Of a DNA stretch of 41,934 nucleotides, positions 17,645 through 25,966 are shown piece after piece. Source of the stretch: Rhodospirillaceae bacterium (lineage in GTDB: Bacteria > Pseudomonadota > Alphaproteobacteria > Rhodospirillales > UBA2165); assembly GCA_018649725.1 (NCBI GenBank), contig JABIHH010000015.1:1-41934 (forward strand), read 5' to 3'. Position numbers and translations under genes: made by a program. Within the stretch, counting starts at the first letter, position 1. Each line of letters opens with the position of its first letter. The notes beneath the pieces were generated by a model, which saw only the letters and a program-made list of their open reading frames with translations, was not told the origin of the DNA and did not search any database.

Positions 17645-17656
17645 TAAAGGATCGTT

Positions 17657-18121
17657 ATGGAACTCACCGATCTACTGACGCCGGAAAGCATTGTTGCCAA
17701 TCTAAAGGCGACGAGTAAAAAACAAGCGTTACAGGAATTATCAAAGCGCATTGCTGAAGTCATTGAGCATGATGAGCGGGATATTTTCGATATCTTGTTA
17801 GAGCGTGAAAAACTCGGCACGACCGGCGTTGGTGACGGCATCGCCATTCCGCATGGCAAACTGGAATCCCTCGAAAAACTGCACGGCTTCTTTGCTCGCC
17901 TCGAGCGCCCGGTAGATTTCGACTCGATCGATGAGCGCCCAGTAGATTTAATCTTCCTATTGCTGGCCCCAGAATCCGCCGGCGCGGATCACCTAAAAGC
18001 TCTGGCCCGCGTCTCTCGCCTGCTACGCGATAAAGCCAATTGCGACAAACTCCGAGGCTCGGATAACCCCGAAGCCCTCTACGCCCTCCTAACCACCGAC
18101 GCCGCCCACCGCGCTGCCTGA
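17657..18121 (+). CDS. ptsN: Nitrogen PTS enzyme IIA (EIIA-Ntr)
   Basis: The protein is the terminal phospho-acceptor of the regulatory nitrogen PTS, which influences potassium transport, carbon-nitrogen balance and stress responses. The 154 residues show the IIA fold with the phospho-accepting histidine H66 in GVGDGIAIPHGKLESL. DLIFLLLAPE, typical of the family, follows. The ATG at 17657 has AAAGGATC upstream. The location downstream of rpoN is classical. Confidence 0.95.
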   Translation: MELTDLLTPESIVANLKATSKKQALQELSKRIAEVIEHDERDIFDILLEREKLGTTGVGDGIAIPHGKLESLEKLHGFFARLERPVDFDSIDERPVDLIFLLLAPESAGADHLKALARVSRLLRDKANCDKLRGSDNPEALYALLTTDAAHRAA

Positions 18122-18145
18122 AGCTTTTCAAATACCCTCCCCGTC

Positions 18146-18166
18146 ATCCCAGACGTGGTCCGGGAT
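18146..18166. repeat. Single intergenic palindromic repeat
   Basis: ATCCCAGAC (18146-18154) and GTCCGGGAT (18158-18166) form a nine-pair stem with one mismatch around a GTG loop. The flanks (CCGTC before, CCAGG after) match the style of dispersed palindromic repeats (CGTCATCCCGGAC... ATCCAGG) common in alphaproteobacterial intergenic DNA. I see only one copy in this window. Confidence 0.6.
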
Positions 18167-18367
18167 CCAGGATTCTCCAGGAGCGCCGAAGAAATTGCAA
18201 CTGACCTAAAGGAGACTTTAGCAAATATTTGAATTATTGGAGGCCAGGTATTTTTCAGCCGGTTGATTTCAGTGATTTAGCTTACATATTTAATTAATAG
18301 CTCGACAAGGTTCCATGGATTTCGCATCGGACTCAGTCGCTCGAGAGTCAAAGGGAAATTAACAAAA

Positions 18368-19024
18368 ATGATAGACCCACTAAAGCAGGTCTTTGAACGT
18401 CGCCGAAGTCTACGGTCTCGAGTCCAGATAAAGGGACGGATTCAAGAACTTCATGATTCGTGCATTCCATCCTATTGCCATCCCAACTGGGCGGCCTCGA
18501 TAGTCGCTTGGTGGCGGCTTTTTCAAGCTCGTCGTTTATACAAACGCTTTGGCACTGAGGGTGCTGTATTGGATTTTGGCAGTGGCACTGGTGAGCTTGG
18601 TCATTTATTGGGACAAGATATTGAGTATCATTTTGTCGAGAATGATGAAGAGCAGCTACACATCCTGAAGCAAGACTTGCCCTACGCTGTCCGTCACGAC
18701 ACATCAGCCGTCCCGAAAAATTCCTTTTCTTTTGTTTTTGCGCTTGATTCTCTAGAGCATAATGAAAACTTCCCCGAACTAATTGACCTTCTCGTTGGAT
18801 CCTTCAAACCCGGGGGTCAGCTTTTGATATGCGGCCCAACGGAGAATTTCCTGTATCGGATCGGTCGGGCGATCGCTGGATTTACTGGCGAGCAACACGT
18901 CACCAATATTTACGCGATTGAAAAGGTGTTAGCCGAAAAATTAGACAAGGTAGCCATCAAAACCGTCTTCTTTGGCCTGCCGCTCTTTAGGTTATCCGTT
19001 TGGCGGGGAAAACAAAGCGCGTAG
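18368..19024 (+). CDS. Class I SAM-dependent methyltransferase
   Basis: The 218-residue protein has motif I VLDFGSGTGELGHLL, an acidic residue after the second strand (YHFVENDEEQ), and DSLEHNENF followed by LLVGSFKPGGQLLICGPT, the pattern of Methyltransf_11/25 enzymes. The N-terminal 60 residues are rich in Arg, Trp and His and probably contact the substrate, which is unknown. It stands alone in its strand context, preceded by a 246-base gap. It might act on lipids or glycans, but nothing shows this directly. Confidence 0.85.
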   Translation: MIDPLKQVFERRRSLRSRVQIKGRIQELHDSCIPSYCHPNWAASIVAWWRLFQARRLYKRFGTEGAVLDFGSGTGELGHLLGQDIEYHFVENDEEQLHILKQDLPYAVRHDTSAVPKNSFSFVFALDSLEHNENFPELIDLLVGSFKPGGQLLICGPTENFLYRIGRAIAGFTGEQHVTNIYAIEKVLAEKLDKVAIKTVFFGLPLFRLSVWRGKQSA

Positions 19025-19080
19025 AAACACACAAGTTCAACTTGTCCGAATTGATTCAGGGTAGAAAAATCGAGCCCTAG

Positions 19081-19350
19081 CTAATGAACATTAACCGGAT
19101 AGAGCTCGCTTTGGATGGTCATGGCGCGGGCGAGTTCGAATTCGGGGGCCATGCCGATTTGCTCGCCATCAGCAGCAAAAATGCCATAGATGTCTTCGCC
19201 GTTTTCGACAATCGGCTTGATATAGGCAACTTCGTCCAGCCCAAGATAAATCAGATCACCGAGCGTCGGATCACTGTTAAATTTAATCGCGGCGTTATCG
19301 GCCACGGAATCATCCTTTGAATCATCTTGGGGATCATCATACTGCGTCAT
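19081..19350 (-). CDS. DUF1150 family protein
   Basis: The 89-residue acidic protein contains the DUF1150 core: LGLDEVAYIKPIVENGEDIYGIFAADGEQIGMAPEFELAR. DUF1150 genes are regularly found next to small heat-shock protein genes in alphaproteobacteria, as here, where it follows the hsp20 gene by 46 bases on the same strand. An AAGG ribosome site precedes the ATG. Its molecular role is not known; a heat-shock link is inferred from the pairing. Confidence 0.9.
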   Translation of the reverse strand: MTQYDDPQDDSKDDSVADNAAIKFNSDPTLGDLIYLGLDEVAYIKPIVENGEDIYGIFAADGEQIGMAPEFELARAMTIQSELYPVNVH

Positions 19351-19396
19351 TCTGAGACCTTTTTACGTACTCTTGAAAACAAAATTCTCGTTAGAT

Positions 19397-19861
19397 CTAT
19401 TTCTCGGGATCCAACTCAATTGTCTTAGGGGTGTTTTTACCACCTGATTGAACTTTCTCAATCTTAATTTTCTTAACTTCCGGCTCGGGAATTGGGCGCG
19501 CCAAATTAATATGGAGCAAACCGTCTTCAAGGCCCGCCGATATCACTTCCATGCCTTCTGCCAAAACAAAGCTGCGCTGGAACTGGCGGGCAGCAATGCC
19601 GCGGTGGAGGTAGATGCGGTCATCTTCTTCATCCGAGTTACGGCCTCGGATCACGAGCTGATTGTCCTCGGTGGTAACTTCAAGATCATCCATTGAGAAG
19701 CCGGCGACAGCCAGCGTAATGCGGAGCGCCTCTTCATTGATCTGCTCAATATTATAAGGGGGGTAGCCTTCGGCTGAAGATTTTGCGACGCGATCAAGCA
19801 CGCGTTCAAAATGGTCAAATCCCAATAGTAATGGGCTATCAAAAACGGGAAGACGAGACAT
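19397..19861 (-). CDS. Small heat-shock protein, Hsp20/IbpA family
   Basis: The 154-residue protein has the alpha-crystallin domain: YPPYNIEQINEEALRITLAVAGFSMDDLEVTTEDNQL, then HRGIAARQFQRSFVLAEGMEVISAGLEDGLLHINLARP. A short C-terminal tail ends with PKTIELDPEK, replacing the usual IxI with a TIEL motif. The N-terminal LLGFDHFERVLDRVAKSSAEGYPPYNIE is the alphaproteobacterial IbpA-like type. It holds unfolding proteins for refolding. An AAAGGAGG site lies before the ATG. I could not identify a convincing sigma-32 promoter upstream. Confidence 0.95.
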   Translation of the reverse strand: MSRLPVFDSPLLLGFDHFERVLDRVAKSSAEGYPPYNIEQINEEALRITLAVAGFSMDDLEVTTEDNQLVIRGRNSDEEDDRIYLHRGIAARQFQRSFVLAEGMEVISAGLEDGLLHINLARPIPEPEVKKIKIEKVQSGGKNTPKTIELDPEK

Positions 19862-20079
19862 CCAACCCCTCCTTTAAAAAGCGAGTTTTGGTAGTTTAAG
19901 GCCCAATTTCGGCACCTTTTAGCCAATTTTCTCGAACATCTACCGCGACAAACGAAGTCCCCAGCAAAACCGCTCGAACAGTCCTAATTTGGCAGATAAA
20001 TGCCGCGCGTCAAGAGTTGAAGCCCGGAAAGTTGAATACCCAGGTCATGCCCGTGTATAACGCTGCGTGCTAGGGGGGT

Positions 20080-20856
20080 CTAAAAGAGTTGCAGGATAGC
20101 GCGCTCGGACTGGGCGGTTACTTTAACGGCGGCGACAGAGAGCTGAGAGCGGGTTTCGAGCGATAACGCGGTTGCGGCCGCTTCATTTAAGTCGGTTTCG
20201 AGCAATTTAGCCTCACCCTCTTCAAGTGAGTTCACCAATTTATCGTTAAACTCCTCACGAATAGACAGCACCGTCGCTTCTGAGCCCAAATGCTCGGCTG
20301 TGGCGCGAATTTCAGAGATGGCGGCATCGATGGTCGTGCTATCGGTAATATCCAAGCCGAGGGCCGCGGAATCTGACGCTACGCCGGTAACGCTTAAGGC
20401 AGAAGAGCCATCTTCATTAAACTCGACGGTCAAACTATCAGGGGAGCCGCTGACCAGATTGGTGCCGCCGAAGGATATATCCTCCGCGAGCGCATCCAGT
20501 TGAGCTTTTAACTCGGTAAAGCGATCACTGGCGAGAGCTTGATCGGCAGCGGACCCGGCCTGCTCATATTGCAGAGAGGTTGCTTTGAGCTCGTTTAAAA
20601 TACTTTCGATATAGCCGAGACCCAGCGTGGCCGTCTCAACCTTGCTGACGCCTTGGCTGATTGAATCTTTGATGGTGAGAAGGTCCGACGCGCGGTTCGA
20701 TAGATCTTTGGCAACCGAAACGGCGAGCGGATTATCACCTGGGCCTTGATGATCCTGACCCGTCGAAATCCGCAAATGATTCTGTTCTGTGAGCGCCGCT
20801 ATCTTTTGTATGGAGAAAAGCGTTGTATTAACTGTGCTGGAAAGTCCGACTTCCAT
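20080..20856 (-). CDS. Flagellin family protein
   Basis: The N-terminal D0/D1 helices (LSSTVNTTLFSIQKIAALTEQNHLRISTGQ) and the C-terminal D1/D0 helix (LETDLNEAAATALSLETRSQLSVAAVKVTAQSERAILQLF) are flagellin-like, with a short central variable domain. The length of 258 residues is short but in the range of alphaproteobacterial flagellins. The usual DDAAG-like turn after STG is replaced by HQGPGDNPLAVSVAKDL. No other flagellar gene (flaF, flbT, hook or basal body) is near, so it is an isolated copy. It is preceded by a CRP-type site and a TATAAA element. Confidence 0.85.
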   Translation of the reverse strand: MEVGLSSTVNTTLFSIQKIAALTEQNHLRISTGQDHQGPGDNPLAVSVAKDLSNRASDLLTIKDSISQGVSKVETATLGLGYIESILNELKATSLQYEQAGSAADQALASDRFTELKAQLDALAEDISFGGTNLVSGSPDSLTVEFNEDGSSALSVTGVASDSAALGLDITDSTTIDAAISEIRATAEHLGSEATVLSIREEFNDKLVNSLEEGEAKLLETDLNEAAATALSLETRSQLSVAAVKVTAQSERAILQLF

Positions 20857-21011
20857 CTTATTAAATCCTTCAATAGTTCTGCCGCCATACCTTCAAAAAC
20901 TCATTTTCCTGAAGTTTTAGGCCGTTAACTTTGCGCCCGGACATTTCCATCCGTTTGCCATTTTCTGACTTAATTGATGATTCGTTACAATCATCTGCCA
21001 CTGATTGGACG

Positions 21012-21055
21012 TTTATACACTAAAGCTATATATGGTGTCTGTGATCTATATCACA
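21012..21055 (-). promoter_or_regulatory. CRP-type site with downstream -10, flagellin promoter candidate
   Basis: TGTGATCTATATCACA (21040-21055) is a perfect TGTGA-N6-TCACA. On the minus strand a TATAAA -10 (21017 to 21012) lies where a site centred near -42 would put it, giving a start near 21005 and a leader of about 150 bases before the flagellin ATG. Confidence 0.55.
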
Positions 21056-21087
21056 AGATAAATTCTCTTATCTTCCCCATAAGCATT

Positions 21088-21110
21088 TGAAAATAAACAT
21101 TTTATTTTCA
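21088..21110. repeat. Perfect 10-bp inverted repeat after the cytochrome c gene
   Basis: TGAAAATAAA (21088-21097) and TTTATTTTCA (21101-21110) are perfect complements around CAT, two bases past the cytochrome c stop codon on the minus strand. The stem is AT-rich and has no following T-run, so it may be a message-stabilising hairpin or a weak terminator. Confidence 0.55.
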
Positions 21111-21112
21111 GT

Positions 21113-21748
21113 TTATCTGCAAGATTGCTTGGAATAATAGTAGCTCAATGCGACAATTTCGGCATCGGTTAGACCGAATACCTGGGCAGCCATGGTGCGG
21201 TGAAAGCGATCATTTTTCTTGCCCGGATTCTTTGCACTGCCGCGCATAAATTTCAACTGCTTGATAAGATAACCCATATTCTGGCCGGCTAATTTTGGAT
21301 AGGAAATAAACGGGCTATGGCCTTTCTCGCCGTGACAAAATTCACACGCTTTGGCGGTTTTCGGCGCTTCAATCTTTACCGCATTTTTGCGAACCGAAGT
21401 GCAGACTTCATTAGCAAAATAAGTGGCCAAATTGTTGATTTCGTCATTACTTAAATTGGCGGCAGGCACATCCATCAAATGGTTATGGCGCTCCGCAATT
21501 TTGTAGCCGCCTGAGCTTTTTGGTTGCTCTGTTCGAAAAATCCGCAACTGATTGACGAGGTAGCGTTGATGCTGGCCGGCTAAATAAGGCACCGGTGGGA
21601 AGCTTCTTTTGCTGGCCCGGGCATGACAGCTCATGCATTTGTATTTCTCGGCCAGCTTTGCCCCAATCGCCGCGTCACCGGCATAACCGGGCGAGCCGAC
21701 CAAAAAGAGGACCACGAACAAAATTTTAAAAATAGCTCTAACTATCAT
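21113..21748 (-). CDS. Diheme c-type cytochrome (cytochrome c4-like)
   Basis: A signal peptide (MIVRAIFKILFVVLFLVGSPGYA) exports the protein, and two heme-binding motifs follow, CMSCH (38-42) and CEFCH (135-139), in two homologous halves. Candidate axial methionines are near HNHLMDVP (residue 92) and FHRTMAAQVFGLTDAE. This is the cytochrome c4 layout, a periplasmic electron carrier that serves terminal oxidases or nitrogen-oxide reductases. The start overlaps the stop of the formate/nitrite channel gene (ATGA), so the pair is one operon. Confidence 0.92.
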   Translation of the reverse strand: MIVRAIFKILFVVLFLVGSPGYAGDAAIGAKLAEKYKCMSCHARASKRSFPPVPYLAGQHQRYLVNQLRIFRTEQPKSSGGYKIAERHNHLMDVPAANLSNDEINNLATYFANEVCTSVRKNAVKIEAPKTAKACEFCHGEKGHSPFISYPKLAGQNMGYLIKQLKFMRGSAKNPGKKNDRFHRTMAAQVFGLTDAEIVALSYYYSKQSCR

Positions 21749-22560
21749 TGTTCGGGTTTTCGCAAATAGACAATCCAGTAAATAAGCGCGACCAAGACAC
21801 CGCCGCCGGCAATATTGCCGAGTGTGACGGGGATGAGATTGGCGATGAAGCCATCGATACTAACGCCTGCGGCACCTGCTAAATAGCCCACCGGGATGAG
21901 ATACATATTGGCAACTGAGTGCTCGAAGCCGAGCGCCACGAAGGCCGAGATCGGAAAGACGATGGATAATATTTTACCGCTGACCGTATGGGCGGCAAAA
22001 CATAGCCAGACAGCCAAGCAGACCAGTACGTTACACAATATTCCGCGCAAAAAAGCCTCGATTGAGGGAATGGCCATTTTGGTTTGCGCAATCGATATGG
22101 CCGTCTTAGCGACGGCGCCGCCACCGGCATCCATCACACCAGACAGCGAAACCATCCCGGCCATCACGCCCGCACCGATGAAATTACCGATATAGACCCA
22201 GAACCAATTCCGCAGCAATTTCTTAGAGGTAATTTTGCCATCGGCCCAACCAATGACGATCAAACTATTGCCGGTGAACAATTCCGCCCCGCCGATCACA
22301 ACGAGAATGAGGCCGAGCGAGAAGGCAATACCACCGACCAGTCTGCTCAGGCCGAACCCCAATCCGTTATCGGTAATGACAAGTGTGTAAAACATCGCGC
22401 CAAAAGCGATGAAGGCGCCGGCGAGAATTCCTAACACAAGCGTTTGCAGGATTGGCAGGTTTACTTTGCTGACGCCGGAACTTTCTACGCGGGCCGCAAT
22501 CTCGGCTGGTGCATAGGCATCAATTCTAAATTGTCCGTCTATCAATACAGGTCCATTCAA
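21745..22560 (-). CDS. Formate/nitrite transporter (FNT) family channel
   Basis: This six-helix inner-membrane protein of 271 residues has FNT signatures GAELFTGNSL (91-100), RGILCNVLVCLAVW and GFEHSVANMYLIPVG. The last contains the central histidine H214, equivalent to the gating/protonation histidine of FocA. FNT channels carry formate, nitrite or hydrosulfide; which one cannot be told. The first 30 residues are cytosolic. An FNR-type box lies 58-71 bases upstream of the start. Coupling to a cytochrome c gene suggests work under low oxygen. Confidence 0.94.
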   Translation of the reverse strand: MNGPVLIDGQFRIDAYAPAEIAARVESSGVSKVNLPILQTLVLGILAGAFIAFGAMFYTLVITDNGLGFGLSRLVGGIAFSLGLILVVIGGAELFTGNSLIVIGWADGKITSKKLLRNWFWVYIGNFIGAGVMAGMVSLSGVMDAGGGAVAKTAISIAQTKMAIPSIEAFLRGILCNVLVCLAVWLCFAAHTVSGKILSIVFPISAFVALGFEHSVANMYLIPVGYLAGAAGVSIDGFIANLIPVTLGNIAGGGVLVALIYWIVYLRKPEQ

Positions 22561-22617
22561 AAATCTGCTTTAAATTCTTTATCTTTCTCGAGATATGTCA
22601 AATCGCCCGACTGGTAT

Positions 22618-22631
22618 ATGATGTATATCAA
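22618..22631 (-). promoter_or_regulatory. FNR-type box upstream of the FNT/cytochrome operon
   Basis: Read on the minus strand, TTGAT-ATAC-ATCAT matches nine of ten bases of TTGAT-N4-ATCAA. A start at about 22583 (site at -41.5) would use a weak -10 (TATCTC, 22595-22590), close to the FNT gene. Confidence 0.55.
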
Positions 22632-22664
22632 TGAAATCAGATCAGTCTAGAGTAAAAATACAAT

Positions 22665-23933
22665 ATGGATAATCCAAATAATTCTAGCAGCCCAACACCT
22701 GAGTTAAGGCGCAGTCTTAATTTGCCGCTCATCGTGCTGTATGGATTGGGGACCACCATCGGCGGCGGTATTTATGTCTTAGTCGGTCGCATCGCCGCCC
22801 GAGCGGGTATGCTGGCACCACTTTCCTTTGTCGGCGCGGCTCTGCTGATCTCCTTTACCGCTCTCACCTATGCCGAGTTATCAAGCCGTTATCCCAGATG
22901 CGCTGGCCAAGCGATCTATGTTGAAAAAGGCTTTGGTCGCAAGGATCTCGCCACTCTCGTCGGCCTTCTGGTTATTTTGAACGGTGTGGTATCTTCCGCG
23001 GCGCTTTCCGATGGCTTTGTCGGTTACTTTCAAACGCTTCTCCCGGTGCCCACCTGGCTAGCCATTATCGGCGTGACCATCGTTCTGGGCTTGCTGGCAT
23101 CCTGGGGCATTAGCGAATCCGTTATCCTAGCCAGCGTCATTACCGTGATTGAAGTCGGTGGCCTCTTAATAATTATTTGGGTCGGCCGCGATGAATTTTC
23201 CACGCTGGCGGCGCGCAGCCATGAGCTTGTCCCGACGTTTGAAAGCTCGGTTTGGATTGGCATCCTCAGTGGCTCGTTCCTAGCCTTTTATGCCTTCATT
23301 GGCTTTGAAGATATGGTCAATGTCGCGGAAGAAATTAAAAACGTCGAAAAGACCCTGCCGGTGGCCATTATCCTAACCCTAATCATTACCGGCCTGGTTT
23401 ACGTTGCCGTCTCACTGGTCGCGGTTCTCAGTGTTGCACCGCAAACCTTGGGAGAGAGCACGGCACCTCTCAGCCTGATCTATGAAACTAAAACCAAGGA
23501 GGATGCGACCCTGATCAGTATCATCAGCATATTCGCCGTGTTAAATGGCGCACTGATCCAAATCATTATGGCGGCCCGGGTTCTCTACGGCATGAGCAGA
23601 AATAACATGATGCCGGACGGCCTCAAATTTCTCGGCGACGTTCACCCCAGAACGCAGACGCCGATCAAAGCGACTTTTGCCATCATTCTTTTAATCTGCA
23701 TTTTGGCCCTGGGCTTTTCGATCGAAATCCTCGCCGAAACAACATCGCTGATCATTTTAGTTATTGCCTGCCTGGTCAATGGCGCCCTTTTACGCTTGAA
23801 GCTCACGGCACCCGCCCATCAAACAAGCGCCGGGCTGGTTGTGCCGATCTGGATACCCGCATTGGGTATGATTGTGAGTTTTAGCTTTGCTGCGATGGTG
23901 CTGGTTGATCTGGTTAAGCCATTTGGCGGCTAG
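22665..23933 (+). CDS. APC-superfamily amino acid permease
   Basis: The 422-residue protein has about a dozen hydrophobic segments and the APC start LNLPLIVLYGLGTTIGGGIYVLVG with the glycine-rich unwound helix 1 (TTIGGGIY). YAELSSRYPRCAGQAIYVEKGFGR in helix 3 and FLAFYAFIGFEDMVNVAEEIKN in helix 6 are family-typical. It is likely a proton-coupled importer of amino acids or polyamines. It is divergent from the FNT gene, sharing an FNR-box-containing intergenic region. It ends five bases before the stop of the convergent hemerythrin gene. Confidence 0.9.
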   Translation: MDNPNNSSSPTPELRRSLNLPLIVLYGLGTTIGGGIYVLVGRIAARAGMLAPLSFVGAALLISFTALTYAELSSRYPRCAGQAIYVEKGFGRKDLATLVGLLVILNGVVSSAALSDGFVGYFQTLLPVPTWLAIIGVTIVLGLLASWGISESVILASVITVIEVGGLLIIIWVGRDEFSTLAARSHELVPTFESSVWIGILSGSFLAFYAFIGFEDMVNVAEEIKNVEKTLPVAIILTLIITGLVYVAVSLVAVLSVAPQTLGESTAPLSLIYETKTKEDATLISIISIFAVLNGALIQIIMAARVLYGMSRNNMMPDGLKFLGDVHPRTQTPIKATFAIILLICILALGFSIEILAETTSLIILVIACLVNGALLRLKLTAPAHQTSAGLVVPIWIPALGMIVSFSFAAMVLVDLVKPFGG

Positions 23934-23938
23934 CGGAT

Positions 23939-24499
23939 TTATATTTGGCTCTCGGTTGCAATTGCAAATATTTGTTCTTTTAGATCGCCGTAAGGGGCAA
24001 CAACATCCTCACCAAATATCGGATCCTCAGCGTCACGAAGGTCGGCTTCTATTTCCTTCCAATCGGCTGGCGATAAGGCGCGCATAGCAGCCGGGAAGAA
24101 ACGTAGCTCTTCAAGCATAATGTGGCTTCTGAAAAAATTGATAAATTCTTTCGCCGCGGCAATAAAATCATCGCGAGGCTGTTCTGAATCGAGCAAAACA
24201 TTTTTCAACGTCGCGGCAAACTCCGACGTCAACTTGGCCAATTTCAAATGCTCAACTTCAAGATCACCCATTAATTCAGCCGTCTTTTGATCCCGCGCGC
24301 AAAGTTTTTGGTAGAGACGATCCTCTTTGGGATGATGGCTGACATCGGGGAAGCTGCTGAGATAGTCGACAATTTTTTCGACCAAATCATAATCAGGCTC
24401 TTCCGCCTTTTCGAAAAGAGCAATCTCGCGGGTCAGTATTTCCAGCACACGTGAAAAATTCCGATGTTCGTCTCTAAGTGCATCGAGAACTCTAACCAT
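23939..24499 (-). CDS. Hemerythrin HHE domain protein
   Basis: The protein has the four-helix metal-binding pattern: DEHRNF, SHHPKEDRLYQKL, EVEHLKL and SHIMLEELRFFP, which supply the His and Glu ligands of a diiron site. Such proteins bind oxygen or nitric oxide, or protect Fe-S enzymes. An ATG further upstream (24628) exists. I choose 24499 (MVRVLDALRDEHRNF, 186 residues) because AGGAGG lies eight bases before it and the extra N-terminus has no family match. An FNR-type box lies 73-86 bases upstream, shared with the divergent stress-protein gene. Confidence 0.88.
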   Translation of the reverse strand: MVRVLDALRDEHRNFSRVLEILTREIALFEKAEEPDYDLVEKIVDYLSSFPDVSHHPKEDRLYQKLCARDQKTAELMGDLEVEHLKLAKLTSEFAATLKNVLLDSEQPRDDFIAAAKEFINFFRSHIMLEELRFFPAAMRALSPADWKEIEADLRDAEDPIFGEDVVAPYGDLKEQIFAIATESQI

Positions 24500-24571
24500 C
24501 ACGCCTTTCCTCCTCAGGTTCTGTTGGGTTATCTGGTGATCATAAAATAGGGCGTTGTAGAGTGGTGAGCC

Positions 24572-24585
24572 TTGATCCAAGTCAA
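24572..24585. promoter_or_regulatory. FNR-type box between hemerythrin and universal stress protein genes
   Basis: TTGAT-CCAA-GTCAA matches TTGAY-N4-RTCAA. With the site at -41.5, the plus-strand -10 falls on TAGAGT (24608-24613) and the minus-strand -10 on TATTTT (24549-24544). One box may therefore drive both divergent genes. Confidence 0.65.
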
Positions 24586-24654
24586 TGCAGATTTGCCGCG
24601 TCGGCACTAGAGTCCTTGAAAATAACAATTGAGCCCTAAGCAGAGGATACCCTC

Positions 24655-25497
24655 ATGAAATACAAAGACATTCTCGTGCACGTCGATTCTTCAGAGCAAT
24701 CCGTGGCCCGATTAGAGATTGCAGCAAAGATCGCCAAGCAGCACGAAGCCCATCTCACCGGCCTCTATGTTGTGCCGAATTTATATATTCCACCGCTTCA
24801 AGATATGGCGCAGTTGCCGCCGGAATATATCGAGCAGCAAACCGAAGCGGCTGAGGAAGAAGCCAAGAAAGCTGAGCTTAGCTTTTACGAAGTGGTCAAA
24901 ACAGCAGGTGTCGCCCATGAATGGCGCAAAGATGAAGGTGTGCCGGTTGATGTCATTCGGCTGCATTCCAGGTATTGTGATCTGCTCATTCTCGGACAAC
25001 GCAATCCAAATTCCACTGACTATCTCGGCGATATACCAGACGGCGTCATCTTGTCGGTGGGCCGCCCTGTGCTCATCATTCCTTACAGCACAAAAGTAAA
25101 GAATATTGGTGAACGCGTCATGGTCGGCTGGGATTCCTCAGCACAATCAGCTAGAGCGATTCATGACGCGATCCCGCTGATGAGTGAGGCCAAAAAAGTA
25201 GATATCATTGCCGTCAACCCGAGCACTGGCGCCGGTGGTTCTGAGGGACATGGCGATACCCCATGCGCTGACATCAGTCTTCATCTGGCCCGCCACGGCA
25301 TAAATGCCGAAGCACAATCCATCACTGTCAGTGATATCGGTATCGCCGACATATTACTGTCGCGCGCAGCGGATAAAGGCGTCGATCTATTTGTAATGGG
25401 GGCCTATGGGCATTCCAGATGGCGCGAGCTGGTCCTGGGTGGCGTGACAGCTCACATGCTGGATCACATGACCATGCCGGTCTTAATGGCGCATTAG
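24655..25497 (+). CDS. Universal stress protein with two UspA domains
   Basis: The 280 residues are two Usp folds: MKYKDILVHVDSSEQSVARLEIA opens the first and RVMVGWDSSAQSARAIHDAIP the second. The second keeps the ATP-binding-type loop GAYGHSRWRELVLGGVTAHMLDH, and the first has the shorter GQRNPNSTDYLG. Tandem Usp proteins are often induced by low oxygen. The ATG has AGAGGA eight bases upstream. The promoter seems to use the FNR-type box at 24572. Confidence 0.92.
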   Translation: MKYKDILVHVDSSEQSVARLEIAAKIAKQHEAHLTGLYVVPNLYIPPLQDMAQLPPEYIEQQTEAAEEEAKKAELSFYEVVKTAGVAHEWRKDEGVPVDVIRLHSRYCDLLILGQRNPNSTDYLGDIPDGVILSVGRPVLIIPYSTKVKNIGERVMVGWDSSAQSARAIHDAIPLMSEAKKVDIIAVNPSTGAGGSEGHGDTPCADISLHLARHGINAEAQSITVSDIGIADILLSRAADKGVDLFVMGAYGHSRWRELVLGGVTAHMLDHMTMPVLMAH

Positions 25498-25966
25498 GTT
25501 ACTGGGGAATTATTGTGCGGCTCTGACGACAGCCACCGCTCTAGCGCCGAAAGTAGACATCTGACTCGGAGCACCGGTGGCTAGGATATCTCGAGCAATA
25601 ACTTGTTGAGATCAATTTATTAAGGAAATTTCCTGTATTCGCAATAAGGCTTTGTCGCGCGCCGCGTTGACCCGATTCTCAGCCTCGAGTGAAGCTGATT
25701 TGATGGTTTCGGCGGCAACTCGATTAATTTCAATGATCATGCTTCGATGCTGTTCCCCATCGGGGTTTCGATTTTCGGCTTTTGTTGGATTTCTGAAACC
25801 TGTCTAATTATTAGTTATTCTCGTTGTCGCGGATAACGTGCTGGGTCGATCAATTGAAATCGCGACCCAAAGCGGGCATTAGACACCGGCGTTTAAATTC
25901 TTTATTCATGACGGGTGGAGTTGGCCGGTATTTATTAGTTTTTCATACCTGAGTTAGGAAATTGTT
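25498..25966. other. 469-base region without a confident gene
   Basis: This stretch lies between the universal stress protein and SGNH genes. It holds an inverted repeat (25531-25582: AGCCACC paired with GGTGGCT, with an inner GCTC/GAGC pairing) that could fold as RNA but lacks a T-run. It also holds a doubtful minus-strand ORF (25612-25740). Nothing else is recognisable. Confidence 0.5.
25612..25740 (-). CDS. Doubtful small ORF or gene remnant (42 aa)
   Basis: An ATG at 25740 opens MIIEINRVAAETIKSASLEA... with an alternating Glu/Arg/Ala/Leu helical pattern. The frame stays open about 30 codons further upstream with similar composition but no good start or ribosome site. It may be the 3' remnant of a coiled-coil gene. 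Confidence 0.22.
   Translation of the reverse strand: MIIEINRVAAETIKSASLEAENRVNAARDKALLRIQEISLIN

Noticed and set aside
19862..19960. Sigma-32 promoter for the hsp20 operon
   Set aside because: No -35 CTTGAA-like element at proper distance from a CYTATNT-like -10 could be found by eye.
20975..21000. Possible sigma-54 promoter (TGGCAG...TTGTA on the minus strand) before the flagellin gene
   Set aside because: The spacing between the GG and GC elements is off by one and the -12 GC is GT; the sigma-70 -10 with a CRP site fits better.
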